NCBI GenBank assembly: GCA_938027685.1
Contig: CALJAM010000001.1
Span: 1 to 64,000 of the forward strand
Length of the DNA: 64,000 nucleotides
Origin: an uncultured Bryobacteraceae bacterium
GTDB lineage: Bacteria; Acidobacteriota; Terriglobia; Bryobacterales; Bryobacteraceae
Direction: 5' to 3'
The notes under the pieces are model-generated. The model ran no database searches. It was not told the origin of the DNA and worked only from the letters and a program-made list of their open reading frames with translations. Of this stretch, positions 15,225-23,167 are shown piece after piece. A program made the translations under genes and the position numbers. Each line of letters begins with the position of its first letter. Position 1 is the stretch's first letter.

Positions 15225-16257
15225 AGGCCTCACGCGTGAGCCGCGCCGTGGTTTCCCAGTTGAATTGAGCTGCCCTGCGCAGGGCTCGCTCGCGCCAGAA
15301 AGCACGCAGGTCGAGTCGTTCGACGAGAGCGCCCATGGCCTGCGCCCAGCCTCGCACATCGGTCGCCTCAATCAGCAGCGCCCCGTCGCCCGCCACCTCC
15401 CGGATTGCTGCATCCCGCGAGGCGATCACCGGTGCCCCGCACTGCATCGCCTCCAGCACCGGCAGGCCGAAGCCTTCATAAAGGGACGGATAAACGCAGG
15501 CCAGCGCACCCGAGTACAAGCGGCGCAATTCCTCGTCGGAGACTTCCCCGGCGCAGATCAATCCCTCGCAGGCCGGTAAGCTGGGGCAATCTGCTCGTCT
15601 GCGGCCCGCAAGAATCAAATCCACGTCGTAACGTTGACGCACCCGTAGAAAGGCTTCCACGAGCACCGACAGGTTCTTGCGCGGCTCGAGCGTGCCCACA
15701 AAAAGGAAGTAGGGGCGGCGTGCCGGAACAGATTCGGTCGGACGGAAAAACGCGGCCGCAGCCAGCGGCACGGCGACCACGCGTGAACCGTCGACGCGAA
15801 AGCGTTCGATGATCTGACGGCGCACGGCCTGGGTGTGCGTGACAATCATGTCGGCGCACCCGAGCCGAATCAGCCAGGGCGTCCTTCGGCGGACGCGATC
15901 CGCCGGGGGCCGCCAGTCAGCATCCAGCCAGGGCGACAGGTCGTGCAGCGTGAGCACGGCCGGCCTGCGACGCAACCAGGGAACTTCAAAGTTCGTTCCA
16001 TGAAACACATCGACGCTGAGTTGTTCGATTGCGCGCGGCAGCCCAACCAGCCACCAGCGACGCTCGAGCGGGCCGGCCGGCGGTCCGCCGCAGCGAAGAT
16101 TGCCGGGGCCAGCCGGAGCCGGGAAAGGCTGGTCGGAGAGAAGCCAGTATTCGTCCTCGGGAAAGCAGCGGGCCAGCGCGCGCGCCATCTCCTCCACGTA
16201 CCGACGCAAGCCGCCGCTCGAAAGCGTCAGCGGTGTGGCATCCAGCGCCACGCGCAT
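15193..16257 (-). CDS. Glycosyltransferase family 4 (mannosyltransferase-like)
   Basis: 354 residues from ATG 16257 (MRVALDATPLTLSSGGLRRY), which gives a proper first strand and glycine-rich loop; the longer frame overlaps the rmlB stop. The donor site is textbook GT4: YFLFVGTLEPRKNLSVLVEA near residue 183 and YPSLYEGFGLPVLEAMQCG near 265, with the E-x7-E pair (Glu in EGFG and Glu in LEAM). An internal VFHGTNFEVP block resembles GT4 enzymes that use GDP- or NDP-hexoses in O-antigen or exopolysaccharide assembly. It starts five bases after the rmlB stop and overlaps the next glycosyltransferase, so it is part of the sugar-polymer operon. Donor and acceptor cannot be told from sequence. Confidence 0.9.
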   Translation of the reverse strand: MRVALDATPLTLSSGGLRRYVEEMARALARCFPEDEYWLLSDQPFPAPAGPGNLRCGGPPAGPLERRWWLVGLPRAIEQLSVDVFHGTNFEVPWLRRRPAVLTLHDLSPWLDADWRPPADRVRRRTPWLIRLGCADMIVTHTQAVRRQIIERFRVDGSRVVAVPLAAAAFFRPTESVPARRPYFLFVGTLEPRKNLSVLVEAFLRVRQRYDVDLILAGRRRADCPSLPACEGLICAGEVSDEELRRLYSGALACVYPSLYEGFGLPVLEAMQCGAPVIASRDAAIREVAGDGALLIEATDVRGWAQAMGALVERLDLRAFWRERALRRAAQFNWETTARLTREAYVEALRRHAR

Positions 16258-16262
16258 CGGGT

Positions 16263-17303
16263 TTAGCAGCGGATCAAACGCCGGATCTCGGCCTCGCGGT
16301 TCAGGTAGTTCTGCTCGTAGTAGCCGCGGTACTCGCCCGAAAGGACGCGCCCCACCCAACCTGCGTTTTCTTGGTACCAGCGCACGGTGCGGCGGAGGCC
16401 CTCCTCGAAATCGGTCGCGGGGCGCCAGCCGGTCTCCTCCCGGATCTTGCGGCTGGAAAGCGCGTATCGCCGATCATGGCCGGGACGGTCGGCCACGAAG
16501 CGGATCAGACTCTCGGGCTTGCCGGTAATGCGCAGGATGCGCCGTACGACCTCCAGGTTGGGCAGCGCGCAGGTCCCGCCGATATTGTAGATCTCGCCCA
16601 CCCGCCCTTTTTCGAGCAGCAGCGCGAGCGCACGGCAATGATCCTCGACGTACAGCCAGTCGCGGACGTTGCCGCCGTCCCCGTAAACCGGCAGCGGTCT
16701 GTCCTCCAGCGCATGCGCGATCATGAGCGGGATGAGTTTCTCGGGGAACTGGTAGGGACCGTAGTTGTTCGAGGCGCGCGTGACGATGACCGGCACCCGA
16801 TAGGTGGCGAAGTAGGAAAGCGCCAGCAGATCGGCGCCCGCCTTGCTGGCCGAGTAAGGACTGCTCGGCCGCAAGGGGAAGTTCTCGTCGGCCTCCAGGG
16901 GTTCGGGCAGGCTGCCGTAAACCTCGTCGGTCGAGACGTGCAGGAACAACCCCAGGCCGTGCTTGCGCGCCGCCTCCAAGAGCACGAAGGTACCGCGCAG
17001 GTTGGTCTCGAAAACAGGCTCCGGCGAAAGAATGCTGCGGTCCACATGGGATTCGGCGGCGAAATGCACGATGGCGTCAGGCCGGAAGCGGTCCAGGAGC
17101 TGGTCGACCAGGTCCGCGTCGCAGACATCGCCGCGCACGAACCGGTAGCGCGGGTCTGCCGCCACCGGCGCCAGATTCTCGAGGTTGCCCGCGTACGTCA
17201 ATTTATCGAGTACGAGCAACTCGCGCACCGGCTCCCCCGTCAACATCAAGCGGACGAAAGCCGAACCGATGAAGCCCGCACCTCCGGTCACAAGCAGTTT
17301 CAC
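16263..17303 (-). CDS. rfbB: dTDP-glucose 4,6-dehydratase
   Basis: 346 residues, the usual length. An extended short-chain dehydrogenase: TGGAGFIGSAF at residues 6-16 (NAD-binding), STDEVYGSL with the catalytic Thr-Asp-Glu, and YSASKAGAD with the Tyr-x3-Lys pair. It converts dTDP-glucose to dTDP-4-keto-6-deoxyglucose in the cytoplasm. It follows the rmlC-like gene by 15 bases and precedes two glycosyltransferases, giving the order rmlA, rmlC-like, rmlB, GT, GT. No rmlD (final reductase) is present in the window, so the end sugar may not be dTDP-rhamnose or rmlD lies elsewhere. Confidence 0.93.
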   Translation of the reverse strand: MKLLVTGGAGFIGSAFVRLMLTGEPVRELLVLDKLTYAGNLENLAPVAADPRYRFVRGDVCDADLVDQLLDRFRPDAIVHFAAESHVDRSILSPEPVFETNLRGTFVLLEAARKHGLGLFLHVSTDEVYGSLPEPLEADENFPLRPSSPYSASKAGADLLALSYFATYRVPVIVTRASNNYGPYQFPEKLIPLMIAHALEDRPLPVYGDGGNVRDWLYVEDHCRALALLLEKGRVGEIYNIGGTCALPNLEVVRRILRITGKPESLIRFVADRPGHDRRYALSSRKIREETGWRPATDFEEGLRRTVRWYQENAGWVGRVLSGEYRGYYEQNYLNREAEIRRLIRC

Positions 17304-17318
17304 AGGTGCCCTCTCCGG

Positions 17319-17897
17319 TTATTTATGTTGTAACTCCCAGTCGTAATTGATGCCCGCGTCGTTGTAAGGCAGCCGGCCCTCGTCATTGGGATCGTAAAAG
17401 CGGTCCGTGACGTAGACGAGCAGCGCCGGCGTATCCCCGATGACCTTATAGCCGTGCGCCACACCCGGCGGGATCAGTAGCTGCCACGGCCGCAGGACGC
17501 CGAGGTACAGCGTGTTGCGTGCGCCAAAGGTGCGCGAGCCCCGACGCAGATCGACCAGCGCCACTTGCAGCATCCCCGTCGCCACCGTCCACAGGTCCCA
17601 CTGTTTGAGGTGGTAGTGGAATGCCTTGATGGCGCCGGGATAGGTCAGCGAGGCCGAGACCTGCATGCTGGCCGGCGCGAAGCCTGCCAGCAGCGACTGA
17701 CCGGCCCGTCCCACCTCGAGAAAGTAACCGCGGTCATCGGGCCAAAGGGCCACCGGCGCCAGCCGGACGCCTTCGATCAGAGAGGCCTCGTCCGGTTGCC
17801 GAATCACGGTGCCGATTCCGTACCGGCAGGCCGGCCGGCACAACTCCAGCCCCTCCGCCGCCGCGATTCGTTCCACGCCTGTCGCCGCTCCGCTCAT
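17319..17897 (-). CDS. RmlC-like dTDP-4-keto-6-deoxyhexose epimerase
   Basis: 192 residues with a cupin-type double-stranded beta-helix. The active-site block reads GAIKAFHYHLKQWDLW instead of the classic LRGLHYQ, and the C-terminus reads GVAHGYKVIGDTPALLVY followed by DWELQ. This pattern belongs to a distinct RmlC-related subgroup that I recall from other Acidobacteriota. The catalytic His is kept in FHYH. It should act on the 4-keto sugar made by the neighbouring dehydratase, but whether it epimerises C3 and C5, or only one centre, is open. The start ATG overlaps the rmlA stop (ATGA), so the two are translationally coupled. Confidence 0.75.
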   Translation of the reverse strand: MSGAATGVERIAAAEGLELCRPACRYGIGTVIRQPDEASLIEGVRLAPVALWPDDRGYFLEVGRAGQSLLAGFAPASMQVSASLTYPGAIKAFHYHLKQWDLWTVATGMLQVALVDLRRGSRTFGARNTLYLGVLRPWQLLIPPGVAHGYKVIGDTPALLVYVTDRFYDPNDEGRLPYNDAGINYDWELQHK

Positions 17898-18664
17898 AGC
17901 CTTCCGGGCGATTCACCCGAGTGCGCGGCCGCTTTCTCCCGCTGCCTGCGTCGCTGCTCCGCCACCAGATTCGCGGCGCGCAACAGCGAATCGAAGGTGC
18001 CCGCGTCGGTCCACCAACCTTCCAGGAACGAGAACGTCATTGTGCCTTCCTGGATGTACATGTTATTGACGTCGGTGATTTCCAACTCGCCGCGGGCCGA
18101 AGGAACCAGCCGGCGAATCTTGTCAAAAACCGTATTGTCGTACATATAGATGCCGGTTACGGCGTAACGCGATTTCGGGTGTTTGGGCTTTTCCTCGATG
18201 CCCACGATGCGATCGCCGCGGATTTCCGCCACGCCGAACCGTTCTGCGTCGGGTACCTCCTTGAGCAGGATGCGGGCGCCGCGCGGCTGGCGAAGGAACT
18301 CCTCCACGGCCCCGCGGATGGAACCTTCGATGAGATTGTCGCCCAGCACCACGCAAATCCTCTGACCGTCGGCGAAATGCTCGGCCAGCGAGAGTGCTTC
18401 GGCAATGCCGCCTTCACCCTCCTGGTAAGTGTAGTTCAGGTGGGAGAGACCGAACTGCTTGCCGTTGCCCAGCAGGCGCAGGAAGTCGCCCGCGTTCCGC
18501 CCGCCAGTGACGATGAGTATGTCCCGGATGCCGGCCTCGACCAGCATTTCGATGGGGTAGAAAATCATCGGCTTGTCATAGACCGGCAGCAGGTGCTTGT
18601 TGGTGATCTTGGTCAGCGGATAGAGCCTGCTCCCCGTACCGCCCGCCAGTACGACTCCCTTCAT
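17894..18664 (-). CDS. rfbA: Glucose-1-phosphate thymidylyltransferase
   Basis: 256 residues, the short form lacking the C-terminal extension of the E. coli enzyme. The nucleotidyltransferase signature VVLAGGTGSRLYPLTKITNK is at residues 4-23, with KHLLPVYDKPMI following, LGDNL near residue 107 (metal Asp) and GIEEKPKHPKS near 160. It makes dTDP-glucose from dTTP and glucose-1-phosphate and is the first gene of the sugar operon. A GGAAAGG lies three bases before ATG 18664, and TATCAT (18692-18687) is a plausible -10 that overlaps the -10 of the divergent gene. Confidence 0.92.
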   Translation of the reverse strand: MKGVVLAGGTGSRLYPLTKITNKHLLPVYDKPMIFYPIEMLVEAGIRDILIVTGGRNAGDFLRLLGNGKQFGLSHLNYTYQEGEGGIAEALSLAEHFADGQRICVVLGDNLIEGSIRGAVEEFLRQPRGARILLKEVPDAERFGVAEIRGDRIVGIEEKPKHPKSRYAVTGIYMYDNTVFDKIRRLVPSARGELEITDVNNMYIQEGTMTFSFLEGWWTDAGTFDSLLRAANLVAEQRRRQREKAAAHSGESPGRL

Positions 18665-18685
18665 GGACCTTTCCCGAGAACTCTT

Positions 18686-18692
18686 TATGATA
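18686..18692. promoter_or_regulatory. Overlapping divergent -10 elements, rmlA / membrane glycosyltransferase
   Basis: The heptamer TATGATA reads TATGAT on the plus strand (18686-18691) and TATCAT on the minus strand (18692-18687). Each is one base from the TATAAT consensus. No good -35 boxes were found. If used, the plus-strand gene should start at ATG 18708, not at the ATGs at 18663 or 18687. Confidence 0.35.
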
Positions 18693-18707
18693 ACCCTGGA
18701 TAGGTGG

Positions 18708-20267
18708 ATGCGACTCGCCGGCCATGCCAGCCTCGCCGGGAGCTTTTCAGCGGAGAACTCACGCCTGGGGACTCCGCGCCCGGGGGTGCTCCGGCCCGGG
18801 GCTCTCCATGCCGCGGCCGCGCTCTGGATTGCCTTTCTGGCTGGGCTCGGCGTCTATCGGGCGGCCGCGCAGTCCATCACGGCTGACGAAGCCTTCACCT
18901 ATAACCACTTCGCCGGCGGCGACGAGCCTGTCCGAGTTTTCGACGCCAACAACCACGTGCTGTTCACCTGGCTGGCGAGGCTTTCGGTGGCCGCTTTCGG
19001 ACTGTCGGAGTTCAGCTTGCGGCTTCCCAGCGTCCTGGCGGGCTGGGCGTACCTGGCGTTTGTCTTTGTTTTGGCGCGGCGCTGGTTTACCCAGTCATGG
19101 CTGTTCGCCCTGGCTGTGATCGCCCTCACTCTAAACCCTTTCGTGCTCGATTTTCTCTCGGCCGCCCGCGGCTACGGACTGGCGCTAGCCTTTTTCGCGT
19201 GGGCCATATACTGGGCGGCGCGCGATCTTGAGGATGCCGAATCGTCGCGTGCGCGACGGCTGGGAATTGCCGCCTGCCTGGCTTTGGCGGCCGCGGCAAA
19301 CCTGAATTTCGTCGTGCCGGGAGCAGCCCTGGTCGCAGCCTTTTCGCTGCTCACCGCTTTAGCGAAGCCGCCCGCTGCCAAACGCGCGGTGGAGCTGGCT
19401 CGCGGGCTTGTGCTCCCTGGCCTGGCCCTTGCTGCAGCGATCCTGATCCGTCCTCTGCGCACAGCGGGGCGTGAGGCGTTCTACTACGGCGTCGAAACGC
19501 TGCGGCAAACGGTTGATGGCCTGGCCTTTTACTCCTTCTTCTACCGGCCCGCTGAAAATCCGACGCCCCTGCAAAAGCTGTTATGGGGTTTCACGCCGTA
19601 TTGGGTGGCTGCGGTCCTCGCGGCGGCCGCGGCGAGCGTGGCGGTGCTGGCCCGCGTGGTCCGGCGAAAAACGGGGGCTTGGGCACGCGGCGAGGGTCTG
19701 TGCATGCTGCTCGCCCTGACGGCCTGGCTCGCGCTGGGCTTGCTCGTCTTGCTGAAAAAGTTGTTCGGACTGAAATACCCCGTGGATCGAACCGCGCTGT
19801 ACTGGATCCCGCTGCTCACACTGACGGCCCTGGCGCTCACCGCCACGGCCCGAGGCCGGCTTGCTCGACTGCCGGCTCTGTGTCTGACCGCGTTCCTGGC
19901 GGCAGCCTGCGCGCAGTATGCCATGGAGTTTGACACGCGCTATTACGCGCAGTGGTCCTACGATGCGGGGACGAAACGGATGGTCGAATTCCTCGTGCAG
20001 CGTGAGGCGCGCCAGCCGCGGGGCCGCGTGCGCATCGGCGCAAGCTGGCTGTTTGAGCCTAGCCTGAACTTTTACCGTCAGCGTTTCGGGCTCAAATGGC
20101 TTCAGAAGATCACGCGTGACGGCCCGCGCGGCGATTACGATTACTATCTACTCATTTGGGACGATATCCGGTTGGTGGAAGAGATGAACTTAGAAGTGCT
20201 GCGGCGCGATCCGCTTTCGGGCGCGGTGCTGGCCGTGCCACGCTCCGTGGTACAATCCCGGCGATGA
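18708..20267 (+). CDS. Polytopic membrane glycosyltransferase (GT39/ArnT-like)
   Basis: About 519 residues with roughly eleven hydrophobic spans. After the first span (LWIAFLAGLGVYRAA, near residue 38) comes SITADEAFTYNHF, carrying the acidic DE pair of the first periplasmic loop found in the protein-mannosyltransferase/ArnT class, whose members use polyprenyl-phosphate sugars. LRLPSVLAGWAYLAFVFVLA and FVLDFLSAARGYGLA are further family-like blocks. The C-terminal 100 residues are a soluble periplasmic domain. Other possible starts are ATG 18663 and 18687; 18708 is preferred because a -10 candidate overlaps the earlier ones. Position next to the rml block suggests a role in surface-glycan or glycolipid assembly. 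Confidence 0.7.
   Translation: MRLAGHASLAGSFSAENSRLGTPRPGVLRPGALHAAAALWIAFLAGLGVYRAAAQSITADEAFTYNHFAGGDEPVRVFDANNHVLFTWLARLSVAAFGLSEFSLRLPSVLAGWAYLAFVFVLARRWFTQSWLFALAVIALTLNPFVLDFLSAARGYGLALAFFAWAIYWAARDLEDAESSRARRLGIAACLALAAAANLNFVVPGAALVAAFSLLTALAKPPAAKRAVELARGLVLPGLALAAAILIRPLRTAGREAFYYGVETLRQTVDGLAFYSFFYRPAENPTPLQKLLWGFTPYWVAAVLAAAAASVAVLARVVRRKTGAWARGEGLCMLLALTAWLALGLLVLLKKLFGLKYPVDRTALYWIPLLTLTALALTATARGRLARLPALCLTAFLAAACAQYAMEFDTRYYAQWSYDAGTKRMVEFLVQREARQPRGRVRIGASWLFEPSLNFYRQRFGLKWLQKITRDGPRGDYDYYLLIWDDIRLVEEMNLEVLRRDPLSGAVLAVPRSVVQSRR
20251..20256 (+). promoter_or_regulatory. Extended -10 element before the cupin gene
   Basis: TGG followed by TACAAT, ending seven bases before ATG 20264. 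That is the exact distance expected for a transcript beginning at the start codon. There is no recognisable -35, as is common for extended -10 promoters. The same TGGTACAAT string recurs before infC. Confidence 0.45.
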
Positions 20268-20611
20268 GGCTCTACCGCTGGAGCGAACTGAACAGGGAGC
20301 AGATGAATCCGGCGATCGCGCGCCAGGTGATTCACACCGAGCAGATGACGGTGGCCCGCGTGCATCTGGCCAAGGGTGGTGTCGTGGCGGGGCATCGCCA
20401 CGCCAGCGAGCAATGCACGCTGCTGGAAAGGGGGCGATTGCGCTTCACGGTGGAGGGAACGAGTGTGGAGTTGGAGCCCGGCTGCGTACTTCACATCCCG
20501 GCCAACGCCTTCCATACGGTGGAGGCCCTAGAAGAGAGCGTGGCCGTGGACGTCTTCACGCCCCGACGCGAGGACTGGATCCGTGGGGAGGACTCTTATT
20601 TGCGCGGTTGA
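20264..20611 (+). CDS. Single-domain cupin protein
   Basis: 115 residues. Cupin motif 1 is complete: GHRHASEQCTLLERG at about 45-59, with the two His and the Glu that bind a metal. Motif 2 reads PANAFHTVEAL near residue 79, with the last His ligand. One compact cupin domain and no extra domain; such proteins include small isomerases, dioxygenases and sugar-binding regulators, so no reaction is assigned. The ATG overlaps the stop of the upstream glycosyltransferase (ATGA), so it can be translated by coupling. It also has its own extended -10 placed for a leaderless message. Confidence 0.85.
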   Translation: MRLYRWSELNREQMNPAIARQVIHTEQMTVARVHLAKGGVVAGHRHASEQCTLLERGRLRFTVEGTSVELEPGCVLHIPANAFHTVEALEESVAVDVFTPRREDWIRGEDSYLRG

Positions 20612-20644
20612 CGCCGTCGATACGCGGGAAAACATCGCGGCATG

Positions 20645-20671
20645 TTGACAGCGGCCGGGATCTGGTACAAT
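20645..20671 (+). promoter_or_regulatory. Promoter of infC
   Basis: Perfect TTGACA (20645-20650) and an extended -10, TGG then TACAAT (20666-20671). The spacer is only 15 bases, which the extended TG may compensate for. The start of transcription would be near 20678, giving a leader of about 220 bases. Confidence 0.55.
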
Positions 20672-20677
20672 CACGAC

Positions 20678-20901
20678 GTGCGAACTGTCTTGGCAGCCGG
20701 CGCCGGGAGTGCAGGGGGTCCCGGGCCGCGCCATGCGATCCCGCCTTCGGATCGCCGTGTCAGTGATGCCGGGAGGCGTCTCCCGGCCGTCCTATGAAGG
20801 ACTCGTGGGGTTGATGATCCGCGCCGGGGAGCCGAGTACCATGAGGGGCCCACTAGCCGTTTGCGTACCGGCAGCCCCGGTTGCCTCGAGAATCCGATTG
20901 C
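20678..20901 (+). promoter_or_regulatory. Structured infC leader
   Basis: About 224 bases without a convincing reading frame. Two strong hairpins stand out: GCGATCC/GGATCGC at 20735-20741 and 20749-20755 with a seven-base loop, and GCCGGGAG/CTCCCGGC at 20768-20775 and 20780-20787 with a GCGT tetraloop. A long structured leader before infC recalls the ribosomal-protein autoregulatory leaders of infC-rpmI-rplT operons, but rpmI and rplT do not follow here, so the ligand is unknown. Confidence 0.45.
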
Positions 20902-21519
20902 ATGTTTCCAGGAAGACCATCGTTTCCACCGCGCAAACTTAAAGTTCGTGAGAACGTCAACGAGGGCATCCGGGCCCGCGAGGTCCGCGCCGTATTTCCC
21001 GACGGCACGGTCGAGATCATGCCGACCGCAGCAGCCATCCGCAAGGCCCAGGAAATGGGACTGGACTTGATCCTGGTTGCGCCGACCGCCGACCCGCCCG
21101 TGGCCAAGGCCATGGACTGGGGCCAATGGCAATACGAGCAGAAAAAGAAGCAGCAGGAAGCCAAGAAAAAGCAGCACATCATCCAGGTCAAGGAGCTGAA
21201 GTTCCGCCCGAATACAGACGAGCACGACTACCAGTTCAAGAAAAACCACGCCATCCGGTTCCTGCAGGAGGGCAACCGGGTCAAGGCGGTGGTGCAGTTC
21301 CGCGGCCGCGAGATCGCTCACGTCGAGCTCGGACAGCGCTTGCTGGAACGCTTCGCCAAGGACTTGGCTGCGTACGGCACGGTCGAAGGCCAGCCGCGGC
21401 TCGAGGGGCGCAACATCCACATCATCCTCGCGCCTGTCAAGGCGCAGAAGCAGAAACAGCCGCCTGCCGCGCCGTCGGCGGCGCAGCCGGGAACTTCCGA
21501 AAAAGCTGCGCAAGGGTGA
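20902..21519 (+). CDS. infC: Translation initiation factor IF-3
   Basis: About 205 residues. The N-terminal domain begins VRENVNEGIRAREVRAVFPDG (two fragments of the family signature) and continues DLILVAPTADPPVAKAMDWG. A lysine-rich linker (YEQKKKQQEAKKKQ) joins it to the C-terminal domain with VKELKFRPNTDEHDYQFK and HVELGQRLLERF. An Ala/Pro-rich tail of about 25 residues is unusual. The start is uncertain: ATG 20902 is used, TTG 20881 is in frame upstream, and no strong ribosome-binding site precedes either; unusual start signals are common for infC. Unlike the usual infC-rpmI-rplT operon, the gene is followed by convergent genes. Confidence 0.93.
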   Translation: MFPGRPSFPPRKLKVRENVNEGIRAREVRAVFPDGTVEIMPTAAAIRKAQEMGLDLILVAPTADPPVAKAMDWGQWQYEQKKKQQEAKKKQHIIQVKELKFRPNTDEHDYQFKKNHAIRFLQEGNRVKAVVQFRGREIAHVELGQRLLERFAKDLAAYGTVEGQPRLEGRNIHIILAPVKAQKQKQPPAAPSAAQPGTSEKAAQG

Positions 21520-21557
21520 GCCGCCTCGACAAGGCCCCATACCCCGTAGCCCGCGGG

Positions 21558-21579
21558 CGCTGAGTCCCTCCGCTCAGCG
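21558..21579. terminator. Hairpin between convergent infC and HNH genes
   Basis: A perfect seven-base stem, CGCTGAG (21558-21564) and CTCAGCG (21573-21579), with an eight-base loop, located 38 bases after the infC stop and 38 bases before the HNH stop. No T-run on either side, so it would be a weak bidirectional or Rho-assisted terminator. Confidence 0.35.
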
Positions 21580-21616
21580 GCGCCTCGGCATCCTGAATGG
21601 CTGCTTCGGGGAGACC

Positions 21617-22144
21617 TCAGTAGAACAGATACTTCCGCCAACGCTCTTCGCTGCGTCCGAGAAGACGCATGATGTGGCGGCTGGTGTGCAGGGTGAAGGG
21701 CCGCGGCGGTCGGGCCAACTTCATGCCGGCTTCCTCAGGCGTCCGGTTCCCCTTGCGGTTGTTGCACTCCAGACAGCAGGTGACCAGGTTTTCCCAGGTC
21801 GTCTCTCCCGAACGCGAGCGCGGGATCACGTGATCCAGAGTCAGCTCCGAGGAGGGAAGCGTGCGAAGACAGTACTGGCAGGTGTAACGATCGCGCATAA
21901 GAATGTTCTTGCGCGATAACGCCCTGGTTTGCTGCGGGATGCGCCGGTACTCCAGCAGCCGGATTACGGAGGGCAGCGGTATGCTCTGGCGCGCCGAGCG
22001 CAGCACCTGCGGCGAATACTCCTCCGGGGTGGCTACTCCTTTCAGCACCAGCACCAGCGCCCGCCGCGCCGCGCAGATGTTGATGGGCTCGTAGCTGGCA
22101 TTGAGCACCAGCACCGGCGTGTCAATGCCGTTGCGGCCGGCCAT
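21617..22144 (-). CDS. HNH endonuclease family protein
   Basis: 175 residues. An N-terminal domain ([22 protein letters not shown]) typical of stand-alone chromosomal HNH proteins precedes the nuclease: zinc-binding CQYC at 89-92, the HNH core [11 protein letters not shown] from 103, and [11 protein letters not shown] near 123-133. These proteins are common single-copy chromosomal genes of unclear role (possibly DNA repair or defence). No intron or mobile element surrounds it. ATG 22144 lies one base after the comF stop, so the two genes are co-transcribed. The C-terminal helix rich in Arg ([21 protein letters not shown]) is typical for this group. Confidence 0.85.
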   Translation of the reverse strand: MAGRNGIDTPVLVLNASYEPINICAARRALVLVLKGVATPEEYSPQVLRSARQSIPLPSVIRLLEYRRIPQQTRALSRKNILMRDRYTCQYCLRTLPSSELTLDHVIPRSRSGETTWENLVTCCLECNNRKGNRTPEEAGMKLARPPRPFTLHTSRHIMRLLGRSEERWRKYLFY

Positions 22145-22145
22145 C

Positions 22146-22991
22146 TCAAGCCGCCTCCTTTCCGGCGGTGGCGGGGAGAAGCGGGCGTCGGTCGGCGCGC
22201 GCGAGCGTCAGCACCGCGACATACCGGGCGCCCGCCTGCTTCAGGGCGCGCGCGCAGGCGGTGGCCGTGGCCCCCGTGGTCATGACGTCATCGACCAGCA
22301 GCACCCGTTGGCCCTCGAGCGAAATGCCCTTGCGGGTGCGGAAGGCGCCTGCGACGTTGGCCCGCCGTGCGGAGTGGCTCAGGCCTGCCTGCACCGCGGT
22401 CGCGCGGACGCGGCGCAGCAGGCCTTCCGGCTTCTTCCCGAAGCGGCGTGCCACTTGCCGGGCCAGCAGTTCCGCTTGATTGAACCCTCGCCGCAGGCGG
22501 CGCCTCCAATGCAGGGGTGTGGGGACGATGCGGTCGAAACTCAGCTCGCGCGGCATCGCCAGCGCCATCCACTCCCCCAGGACTTTCCCCAGCGGGCGCA
22601 CACCACCGTACTTGAACAGGTGAATGAGCTCGCGCAGTCGGCCTTCGTAAGCACCCCAGGAATACGCCGCGTCGAAAGCACGCAGGCCGAGCCGGCAGAG
22701 TCGGCAGCGCCCCTGTTCATCGAGCGGAGCGCGATTCAGGAAGGGCGTCCGGCAGCATGCGCAGAAATAGTCGGCGCTCAACGGCTCGGGCGGCCGCAAG
22801 CAGCTTCCGCAAACCGGAATTCTGGTTGCCTTGCCAAGGGGCTCGCCGCAGATCCGGCATTCATCCGGGAAGACCAACCACACCAGCGGCGCAACGATCT
22901 CCCCAGCGATCCCGGCGAGACGTTGCGGGAGCGCGCCCGCCAAGCGACTACTCGCGAAGACGCACCTCCTGAACTTTCCAGTGTATATCAT
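22146..22991 (-). CDS. comF: ComF-family phosphoribosyltransferase-like protein
   Basis: About 281 residues. The N-terminal double zinc ribbon is complete: [23 protein letters not shown] and CRLCRLG. The C-terminal phosphoribosyltransferase domain ends with [18 protein letters not shown], the PRPP-binding loop, and [13 protein letters not shown] is the usual ComF block. It is linked to DNA uptake in competent bacteria, but the biochemical activity is unknown; other competence genes are not in the window. The start is uncertain. ATG 22991 is used; it sits within a TATGAT string that could itself be a -10, and a TTG at 22943 is an alternative. AGGAGG lies in between without a well-spaced start codon. 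Confidence 0.85.
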   Translation of the reverse strand: MIYTGKFRRCVFASSRLAGALPQRLAGIAGEIVAPLVWLVFPDECRICGEPLGKATRIPVCGSCLRPPEPLSADYFCACCRTPFLNRAPLDEQGRCRLCRLGLRAFDAAYSWGAYEGRLRELIHLFKYGGVRPLGKVLGEWMALAMPRELSFDRIVPTPLHWRRRLRRGFNQAELLARQVARRFGKKPEGLLRRVRATAVQAGLSHSARRANVAGAFRTRKGISLEGQRVLLVDDVMTTGATATACARALKQAGARYVAVLTLARADRRPLLPATAGKEAA

Positions 22992-23167
22992 ACGGGCGGT
23001 CAGGGCTCGGCCGCCCTCCCTCCAGGGCGTGGCTTCTTGATGTATATTGCCAGCGTTGACGCGACGGGCTCCTGCCCTCCGGGCGCACATTGGGCCAGTT
23101 CGGCACCCGGCTCGACGGCGCCCGCAGCCGGTTGCTCTGGGCAGGTCGTCGCGCCGGGCAGCCTCAA

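Noticed and set aside
16029-17333. 434-codon plus-strand open frame
   Set aside because: Antisense to rmlB and the end of the glycosyltransferase gene; the minus-strand genes are certain.
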